Source: an uncultured Hyphomicrobiales bacterium (GTDB lineage Bacteria; Pseudomonadota; Alphaproteobacteria; Rhizobiales; Ancalomicrobiaceae). From it: a stretch of DNA of 64,000 nt. This document shows, piece after piece, positions 58,440 through 64,000 of this stretch. Position numbers and translations under genes: made by a program. The stretch covers positions 40,843-104,842 of the forward strand of contig CAIYYN010000059.1 of the NCBI GenBank assembly GCA_903930435.1, given 5' to 3'. Below the pieces are notes generated by a model. It was not told where the DNA came from and did not search any database. It saw nothing but the letters and a program-made list of their open reading frames with translations. Within the stretch, counting starts at the first letter, position 1. Each line of letters begins with the position of its first letter.

Positions 58440-58934
58440 ATGCACAATGCGACGGAAGCCGCAACATTCTATGCCCTCGTCGCCCTCATCATCTTTCTGG
58501 TGTTGATGTGGTATCTCGGCGTTCACAAGATGATCCTGGCTGGCATCGACAAGCGCGGCGAGAAGATTTCTGCCGAACTGGCTGAAGCCGTGCGCTTGCG
58601 CGAAGAGGCTCAGGCTTTGCTTGCCGATTATGCGCGCAAGTCCAAGGAAGCCGAAGCCGAGGCAGAGGCGATCATCGCGTCGGCCAAGGCGGAAGCCCTG
58701 CACTTGACCGAAGAGACCGCCAAGTCGCTGGCCGATCTGATCGCCCGCCGCACGAAAACGGCTGAGGCCAAGATCGCGCAAGCCGAAGCCCAGGCCGTCG
58801 CCGCCGTCCGCGCCCGCGCCGCCGATCTGGCCATTACCGCTGCCGAGACCGTGCTCAAGGCCAAGACCACCGGCGACGTGGCTGCTGATCTCATGAACCG
58901 CAGCATTGCCGAAGCCGGTGCCAAGCTGAACTGA
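58440..58934 (+). CDS. atpF: ATP synthase F0 subunit b
   Basis: Second stalk subunit, 164 residues. Membrane helix ATFYALVALIIFLVLMWYLG then a long charged helix (LREEAQALLADYARKSKEAE, AEALHLTEETAKSLADLIAR). ATG 58440 (MHNATEAATF). Last gene of the F0 operon; a terminator follows. F1 genes are not in the window. Confidence 0.93.
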   Translation: MHNATEAATFYALVALIIFLVLMWYLGVHKMILAGIDKRGEKISAELAEAVRLREEAQALLADYARKSKEAEAEAEAIIASAKAEALHLTEETAKSLADLIARRTKTAEAKIAQAEAQAVAAVRARAADLAITAAETVLKAKTTGDVAADLMNRSIAEAGAKLN

Positions 58935-58963
58935 TCCGGACGCAGAGTTCAAACCTTCCTGGA

Positions 58964-58995
58964 ACCCGCTGCATGCCCCATGCGGCGGGTTTTTT
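58964..58995 (+). terminator. rho-independent terminator of the atp operon
   Basis: An 11-bp stem ACCCGCTGCAT / ATGCGGCGGGT (one G-U pair; 58964-58974 with 58980-58990) with a 5-nt loop, then six T. Located 30 nt after the atpF stop; also lies between convergent atpF and rnhB. Confidence 0.9.
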
Positions 58996-59015
58996 CGTGT
59001 CCCGAAGGCCGCACG

Positions 59016-59660
59016 TCAAGGCGATCGAATCGCAGCGACGACCGGTTTGAAAGTCATCCGATGGAGCGGCGTCGGGCCAAATCGGTCCAGCGCCGCCGCG
59101 TGTTCGGGCACGCCATAGCCCATGTGCCGCTCCAACCCGAAGTCCGGATAGAGCGTTCCGGTGTAACGCATCAGGCGATCCCGGCTGACCTTGGCGATGA
59201 TCGACGCCGCTGCGATCGCCTGCGACTTCGCGTCCCCGCCGACAATGGCTTCCGCTCGGCACGGCAGACCCGGCGGCACATCGCGCCCATCGATCAGCGC
59301 ATAGTCGGGAACGACCGGCAACCCGAGCACCGCCTGACGCATCGCCCAGAGCGTCGCGGCGCGGATGTTCATCCGGTCGATCCGCGCCGGGCTGGCGTAG
59401 ACGAGCGCGACATGCGCCCTGTCGCAGATCTCGGCATAGAGGCGTTCACGCACGGCGGCAGTCAGCTGCTTGGAATCATTGAGCCCCGGGATCGGCTGGT
59501 CGGGATCGAGCACGACCGCCGCCACTGCGACCGGCCCCGCCCACGGTCCGCGCCCTGCCTCATCGACACCGCAGACCAGCCCGGCATGCCCCCCGATTGC
59601 CCCACCGAAGTCGAGGACCTGCTGGCCCTCTCCCGACGCTTTCCGTGTCTGCCGCTTCAT
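59016..59660 (-). CDS. rnhB: ribonuclease HII
   Basis: Removes ribonucleotides from DNA by cutting RNA in RNA/DNA hybrids. The active site CGVDEAGRGPWAGPVAVAAV carries Asp33 and Glu34; LNDSKQLTAAVRERLYAEI and LIDGRDV and the later Asp near AIVGGDAKSQAIAAASIIAK complete the type-2 RNase H core. 214 residues. Converges on the atp operon terminator. About 80 nt after the radical SAM gene on the same strand, so the two may be co-transcribed. Confidence 0.95.
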   Translation of the reverse strand: MKRQTRKASGEGQQVLDFGGAIGGHAGLVCGVDEAGRGPWAGPVAVAAVVLDPDQPIPGLNDSKQLTAAVRERLYAEICDRAHVALVYASPARIDRMNIRAATLWAMRQAVLGLPVVPDYALIDGRDVPPGLPCRAEAIVGGDAKSQAIAAASIIAKVSRDRLMRYTGTLYPDFGLERHMGYGVPEHAAALDRFGPTPLHRMTFKPVVAAIRSP

Positions 59661-59741
59661 TGCCCCTCCGCAAGCGCTTCGCCCAGGCGGACCTTACGCA
59701 AATCCGCCGCCACGTTCTCGCGAATTCGACACGCCCTCCCC

Positions 59742-60959
59742 TCAAAACAGGCTGAGCTGCACCGCCCCGCCACGCGGCGGAATGAACAGGTCCGTCTCCA
59801 GCTTCGTGCGCGATTGCAGCCCAAGCCGCTTCAGCGCGATCATGAAGCGTTGCCGGATGAGCGTTGCATAGGGGCCGGTGCCGCGCATGCGCGTTGACCA
59901 GTCGGCGTCGTAATCCTTGCCGTCGCGCATCGAGCGGATGAGGCTCATGACGTGGCGATAGCGGTCGGGATAATGCTCGGTCAGCCATTGCTTGAAGATC
60001 TCGGAGACCTCGAGCGGCAGGCGCAGCAGTACGTAGCCCGCCGATTGCGCGCCCGCCTCGGCAGCGGCGGCTAGGATGCGCTCGATCTCGCTGTCATTCA
60101 GCGCCGGGATGATCGGCGCGACCATGACCATCGCCGGAACGCCGGCCGCCGCGAGCGTCCTGACGGCGGCGAGTCGCTTCGGCGGGGTCGAGGCGCGTGG
60201 CTCCATGGCGCGGGCGAGCCCGGCATCCAGCGTCGTGATCGACAGCCCGACCTTGACGAGGTTGCGCTTCGCCATGCGTTCGAGAATGTCGAGATCGCGC
60301 ACGACGAGCGCCGACTTCGTCAGGATCGTCACCGGATGCCCGCATTTTTCCAGCACCTCCAGCACCTGCCGCATGATCTTCTCACGCCGTTCGATGGGCT
60401 GATAGGGATCGGTGTTGGTGCCGATGGCGATGGGCTTGACCTGATACCCCGGCGCGCTCAGCTCGCGTTCGAGCAATTGCGCCGCATTGGGCTTGGCAAA
60501 CAGCTTCGTCTCGAAATCGAGCCCCGGCGAGAGCCCCATATAGGCATGCGTGGGCCGAGCGAAACAATAGGAACAGCCATGCTCACAGCCGCGATAGGGG
60601 TTGATAGAGCGGTCAAACGGCACGTCCGGCGACTGGTTGCGCGTGATGATCTTGCGCGGGCGCTCGATCTGCACGTCGGTCTTGAGCGCGGGCAGATCGT
60701 CCGGCGTCTCCCAGCCGTCATCGATGACGACCCTGCTCTCCCGTTCGTAGCGCCCCGAGGCATTCGACGTCGCGCCGCGCCCGCGCCGCCGGTTGGCGAG
60801 GACGCCGATCTCCGCGCCGCCCTCGACGTCGTCAGCCACCATCGCGACGTCGATCCGCTCCGCTGCGAGCGCGAGCGGCGCGGCCCTTGGCTTGGCCGCC
60901 CGGCGGACGGCGGGTTGCCTCGGTCCTGATTCTTGAGTCTGTGCCTTGACTGTGCCCAT
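59742..60959 (-). CDS. PA0069-type radical SAM protein (SPL-like)
   Basis: Predicted [4Fe-4S]/SAM radical enzyme related to spore photoproduct lyase. The cluster motif CEHGCSYCFARPTHAYMG (C-x3-C-x2-C) is near residue 125, followed by PIAIGTNTDPYQPIERR, VTILTKSALVVRDLDILER and a C-terminal region LRLPLEVSEIFKQWL. 405 residues from ATG 60959 (MGTVKAQTQ); an upstream in-frame start adds 20 residues. Substrate unproven; the family is often near rnhB and DNA-metabolism genes. Confidence 0.9.
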   Translation of the reverse strand: MGTVKAQTQESGPRQPAVRRAAKPRAAPLALAAERIDVAMVADDVEGGAEIGVLANRRRGRGATSNASGRYERESRVVIDDGWETPDDLPALKTDVQIERPRKIITRNQSPDVPFDRSINPYRGCEHGCSYCFARPTHAYMGLSPGLDFETKLFAKPNAAQLLERELSAPGYQVKPIAIGTNTDPYQPIERREKIMRQVLEVLEKCGHPVTILTKSALVVRDLDILERMAKRNLVKVGLSITTLDAGLARAMEPRASTPPKRLAAVRTLAAAGVPAMVMVAPIIPALNDSEIERILAAAAEAGAQSAGYVLLRLPLEVSEIFKQWLTEHYPDRYRHVMSLIRSMRDGKDYDADWSTRMRGTGPYATLIRQRFMIALKRLGLQSRTKLETDLFIPPRGGAVQLSLF

Positions 60960-61243
60960 GGGCAAAACCTGCCAAAGATTTTCGAACAAATCAAGAACAT
61001 TTTTTTGACACGGCACCATCTCCGGTGGTAAGCTGTCTCAAATTGGATCAGGTTCGCGGCGAGTCCCAGCCTGGCCGCGCCAATTGACCGGCGGGTTCCG
61101 GCCAGCGACGGCGCGGGGAGGCTCGGACGGGGGCAATCGTGAGCCAGATATCGTTTACCACTGCTGAAAGGAGGCGCAAACAGCCGCTTATTTGATCATT
61201 TCGCCCACTCGCGAGCAGCACACGATTGCGTTATGGAAGCAGA

Positions 61244-61930
61244 ATGCTCTCTGTTGTGATTTTGACTGACAATTCCGAGGAAGGTCTGGCCCGCACACTT
61301 GCGTCGCTCGTGTCTGCGGCGGCGGAAGGCGTGATCCGCGAGGTCGTGGTGGTCGACGACGGCTCGGTCGACGGCACGTCGAAGGTCGCGGAAGCGGCGG
61401 GCTGCCTGTTCCTCCGGGGTCAGGGCACGTGGGGCGAGCGGATCGGCCACGCGATCGGGGCGATGCGCCGCGCGCCGTGGATCCTCGTGCTGCCGCCGCA
61501 TGTGCTGCTCGAAGGCGAATGGTTCCGCGAGTTGTCGGCCTTCATCGAGCGGATCGAGCGCGCCAACCGGTCGGAGGCCATCGCGGCGACCTTCCGCCCG
61601 GCGTACGATGATTTCGGCACCCGCGCCCGGATCGCCGAACGGACCCTGTCGGTGTGCAGCGGCCTCTTCGGCCTGCCGGTGCCGGAACAGGGGCTGGTGT
61701 TCTCGCGGCGGCTGTGGGATCGCGCCCGGCAGACCGGCGGCGTGCCGCATTTCAACAGTCTCGTGCGGCGGATCGGTCGCCGCCAGATCCGGATGCTGCG
61801 CGCCCGCGCCGTCGTCATCGCTCGGGGCCCGGAGACATCCGGCATCCCCTCCGTCGCCGCCCTCACCCGCCACGCCTTCGCCGCCCTCGGGCTGCCGGTG
61901 AAGGCATCGGGGGGACGGATGGGGGAGTGA
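61244..61930 (+). CDS. family 2 glycosyltransferase-like protein without DxD
   Basis: GT-A fold protein of 228 residues. It begins MLSVVILTDNSEEGLARTLA with the nucleotide-sugar strand VVVDDGSVDGTSKVAEAAGC. The place where GT2 enzymes show the metal-binding DxD reads PWILVLPPHVLLEGEWF, so the aspartates appear absent. This suggests a metal-independent or inactive enzyme. Function unknown. Start 61244 has GGAAGC seven nt upstream. Last gene of the GC-rich part. Confidence 0.75.
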   Translation: MLSVVILTDNSEEGLARTLASLVSAAAEGVIREVVVVDDGSVDGTSKVAEAAGCLFLRGQGTWGERIGHAIGAMRRAPWILVLPPHVLLEGEWFRELSAFIERIERANRSEAIAATFRPAYDDFGTRARIAERTLSVCSGLFGLPVPEQGLVFSRRLWDRARQTGGVPHFNSLVRRIGRRQIRMLRARAVVIARGPETSGIPSVAALTRHAFAALGLPVKASGGRMGE

Positions 61931-62065
61931 TATGGGCAGCATATCATTCGCGCCGACCGATTTAATAGGTCCAATTCTGTGTAGATTTTGATAAATGAAA
62001 CTGGTTGGCGATCTTATTTCAATCCAATTAACTACAATCACAGAACCCCGAAGGCTTTCAATTGT
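61931..62065. other. boundary of GC-rich backbone and AT-rich island
   Basis: Composition changes from GC-rich to AT-rich just after the glycosyltransferase stop. A 7-bp inverted repeat TGATATG-N5-CATATCA covers the stop codon (61928-61946). No integrase, tRNA or attachment repeat was found here. Confidence 0.4.
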
Positions 62066-62263
62066 TCAAGATTCTTTATTTTTTCCACTTTCTTCGTGGT
62101 CTGTTCTGAAATTTACATAAAAGTTACGATCAATGACAGCCCGTATAAAATCGTCAGCAGTCCGCTTTTTTGGTTTTTCTTGCACAAGCTCAACCAAGAC
62201 GCTGGCAGTGCGCATCTGCGAGCGCTTCAAATATCCGCTTGGACTATTCTTCACCTTGCCCAT
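62066..62263 (-). CDS. 65-residue basic protein coupled to the kinase gene
   Basis: Third gene of an overlapping set. It reads MGKVKNSPSGYLKRSQMRTA at the start and is basic, with no signal peptide or membrane segment; ERs like KKRTADDFIRAVIDRNFY suggest one helix. Its ATG shares one base with the TGA stop of the kinase (TGATG), so it is probably translated by coupling. I recognise no family. AT-rich like its partners. The tight linkage is the main argument that it is real. Confidence 0.55.
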   Translation of the reverse strand: MGKVKNSPSGYLKRSQMRTASVLVELVQEKPKKRTADDFIRAVIDRNFYVNFRTDHEESGKNKES

Positions 62264-63306
62264 CAGTAATCCGTGAGGATCTTTCTTAGATCCCGATCGG
62301 TAATATTCGACCTACACGCGTCGGCCACGCGGCGTCGGCTACCACCATTAATAGTTTTGTAGCACGTAGTGGTTCCATCCGCGTTAACAGTCAGCTCATA
62401 TTGAGTACCACTTACTGCCTTTGTCCAGACATTTCGGCCATGATAGTCGGATAGCCGCCAATCAAGACATGGACCGTCGATATCAGCTATCGCATTTGTA
62501 ACGTCAAGCGCAGATTGATACCGATCAGCAGGATTCGTTTGCAGGCATTTGTTTATCACATTTCGCAGAGTGGATGGTACATGCGCTGCAAATGATTTCC
62601 TGTCAGGGAACTTTCCGTTAATAACGTCATATCGAAATGCCACGCGGTCAAATGTCGGGTTCGTCCCAAACTTTGCCAACTGTGCACTGAAATGTTCGTT
62701 ACCATTGCACATTCGATACAAAGTGAGTCCTATTTGGTATATGTCGAATGTTCGGTCAAATTGGTCTGTTTTTAACCCCTCTGGGGCAATCATGGGTGTG
62801 TAGAGTCGATCTTGCACGGCAATACCTGAGTAATTCATTTGTTTCGCCTGACCAAAATCAGATACGAGTGCTTCGTTGCGCGACGACAAAAGAATATTGT
62901 CAGGCTTCACGTCAAAATGAATAAGCCCCTTAGAGTGAATATTATGTAGTCCCGCTAATATTTGAGATCCAAAACAAACGACTTCTCTTATGGTCAGATG
63001 TCTCCCAGTAATAGCCTCTTTAATTGAACCATTCCTATAATAAGGCATGGCTATATAGACATTGTCCGAATCGTAGCATGCGTAATGGATTTGCACTACA
63101 TTTGGATGAGCGCTCGCATATAAGGCTTGAGATTCTGAAAAAAATTCTGTTGGTGATTTTAATACATTTTTACGGATTTGCTTTGCTACGATCTCGGCGT
63201 TGAGCTGATGGTCGTGCACTATAAATGTATTTGAGTTTTGACCATTCTGACCAATTTCCCTAATAATATCAAATGCAAGCTCTGCTTTATGGTACGGCTT
63301 AAGCAT
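62263..63306 (-). CDS. eukaryotic-type Ser/Thr protein kinase with C-terminal extension
   Basis: Protein kinase of 347 residues. Gly-rich loop region about 19-25, Lys42 (VAK), Glu58 in FFSESQAL, catalytic loop HFDVKPDN (His130, Asp132, Lys134, Asn137), DFG at 150-152, APE at 174-176, Asp188 in DIYQIGLTLYRM and Arg262 in PADRYQSA, so all catalytic residues are present. The Gly-loop itself (REIGQNGQNSN) is atypical. The C-terminal ~65 residues (WRLSDYHGRNVWTKAVSG onward) have no known domain and may be the sensor or a docking part. No membrane helix, so it is cytosolic. The ATG overlaps the upstream gene's stop by eight bases. Visible AT-rich composition and lack of synteny suggest acquisition. 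Confidence 0.9.
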   Translation of the reverse strand: MLKPYHKAELAFDIIREIGQNGQNSNTFIVHDHQLNAEIVAKQIRKNVLKSPTEFFSESQALYASAHPNVVQIHYACYDSDNVYIAMPYYRNGSIKEAITGRHLTIREVVCFGSQILAGLHNIHSKGLIHFDVKPDNILLSSRNEALVSDFGQAKQMNYSGIAVQDRLYTPMIAPEGLKTDQFDRTFDIYQIGLTLYRMCNGNEHFSAQLAKFGTNPTFDRVAFRYDVINGKFPDRKSFAAHVPSTLRNVINKCLQTNPADRYQSALDVTNAIADIDGPCLDWRLSDYHGRNVWTKAVSGTQYELTVNADGTTTCYKTINGGSRRRVADACRSNITDRDLRKILTDY

Positions 63307-63751
63307 TCTTGGCCCCTATCGCACAAAGAACAGCTTCCCGTTCTTCTTTACCCATTGCTTCCCAATTTTCGACCCCAAAGTCCTCCTTCCCGTCGATCAA
63401 CGGTTTGAATTTGCTACGATGAATACCAAGGTGCTTCGATATAACCGCGATGGCTCCAGCGTAATAAGATTTAAGCTCGCTACTTGCGAATGCTTCCTGG
63501 ATAACGCCTTCAATTTGGATGCGATCTAAATTTGGGGAGGCCATTGGTTCAGTCAATCTAACACCAGCCCTCTCAACTTCATACTCACGAAGTATATCTA
63601 ATAAAGTTGATCTTAAATACTTCAATGCAGCAGGCGTCTCAAACGCAGCAGGAATCTTTATTTCCTCAACGTTTATTATTGCATTTTTTTTACTATCGTA
63701 AATCGCAAATGTTACTGCCTTTGGTCTGGCCCTAATACCAATAGTGATCAT
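63299..63751 (-). CDS. RNase H-like (RuvC-fold) protein, possibly non-catalytic
   Basis: First gene of the three-gene set, 150 residues. The opening strand MITIGIRARPKAVTFAIYDS followed by VERAGVRLTEP and PNLDRIQIEGVIQEAF, then KEEREAVLCAIGAKNA, resembles a RuvC/RNase H-like fold, close in pattern to DUF3010 proteins. The first catalytic Asp of active RuvC enzymes is replaced by Arg in this first strand. Function unknown. Start at ATG 63751 with GGGG six bases upstream; a GTG two codons earlier is possible. The stop lies inside the kinase start. Confidence 0.6.
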   Translation of the reverse strand: MITIGIRARPKAVTFAIYDSKKNAIINVEEIKIPAAFETPAALKYLRSTLLDILREYEVERAGVRLTEPMASPNLDRIQIEGVIQEAFASSELKSYYAGAIAVISKHLGIHRSKFKPLIDGKEDFGVENWEAMGKEEREAVLCAIGAKNA

Positions 63752-64000
63752 AGCCACCCCACACTGAACTCAGGCGCATTTAAAACGTTCACCACCTACC
63801 TATAAGTGAACTTTACGCAGAACTTCAAACACAACTCAAGAGGTTGTTTGGCATTTTTTCATCTAAAAAGTAGATTTTTATTAGCGAATATTTTCGTAGT
63901 TTATCTGAAATTTAAATAATACTTTCGTATATCTAAAATACTCTGACTAAAACGATGCATTCAACTCATATAAATTTATTATATTTTTATTTTATTTTAT
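63752..64000. other. AT-rich upstream region of the kinase operon
   Basis: About 250 very AT-rich bases upstream of the RNase H-like gene, presumably its promoter. A weak hairpin (63826-63850) followed by six T could be a plus-strand terminator of unknown origin. No gene with support; the window ends here. Confidence 0.4.

Noticed and set aside
61138..61194. 18-codon GTG frame before the glycosyltransferase
   Set aside because: A GGGGG stretch precedes it, but length and composition give no support.

Overview
The window is a 64 kb stretch of a GC-rich alphaproteobacterial chromosome, most likely from the Hyphomicrobiales (Rhizobiales). Supporting signs are a CcrM-type GANTC methyltransferase with CtrA-like boxes upstream, an F0 operon (atpI-B-E-F'-F) with paired b' and b subunits separate from the F1 genes, the order mutY / DUF721 (DciA-like) / dsbA / dsbA / smc, a nadA-nadB-nadC operon behind a near-perfect palindrome, a ReAV-type asparaginase, PPDK plus pyruvate carboxylase, and short GC-rich palindromic repeats. 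I cannot name the genus.

Layout. 0-2.6 kb: DnaJ-like co-chaperone, surface-antigen lipoprotein, pdxH and a small conserved-looking protein. 2.9-8.1 kb: class III aminotransferase, acyl-CoA ligase, DUF1499 membrane protein and an MBL-fold hydrolase. 8.5-15 kb: a signalling block with two hybrid histidine kinases flanking a single-domain response regulator; the second kinase is cut by an in-frame amber codon inside its last receiver domain. 15.2-22.4 kb: tRNA-Pro(CGG), a MeaB-type GTPase, an asparaginase-SDR operon, pyruvate carboxylase and a small protein. 22.4-27.4 kb: an OYE-type flavin oxidoreductase, a flavin monooxygenase-like protein, then a divergent pair encoding a Cyc2-like monoheme cytochrome-porin fusion and a Tat-exported HiPIP, with an FNR/FixK-type box between them, then tRNA-Gln. 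27.6-31.3 kb: nadABC. 31.3-36.5 kb: an unknown anchored protein, a second MeaB-type GTPase, a chemoreceptor and a ClpP-like periplasmic protein. 36.6-47 kb: PPDK, a TPR lipoprotein-like/exported protein, glyS (with an in-frame palindromic repeat insertion), an aldo/keto reductase and AMP nucleosidase. 47.2-61.9 kb: ccrM, mutY, dciA-like, two dsbA, smc, the F0 operon, rnhB, a PA0069-type radical SAM protein and a family 2 glycosyltransferase.

The last 2 kb differ clearly: the sequence becomes AT-rich and carries, on the minus strand, three tightly overlapping genes encoding an RNase H-like (RuvC-fold) protein, a eukaryotic-type Ser/Thr kinase with a C-terminal extension, and a 65-residue basic protein. 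I read this as the edge of an acquired island and as the best candidate here for an undescribed system, possibly defence or stress signalling. The second candidate is the Cyc2-like/HiPIP pair, which looks like an outer-membrane-to-periplasm electron conduit under oxygen-responsive control.

No CRISPR array, rRNA, insertion sequence or transposase was seen.
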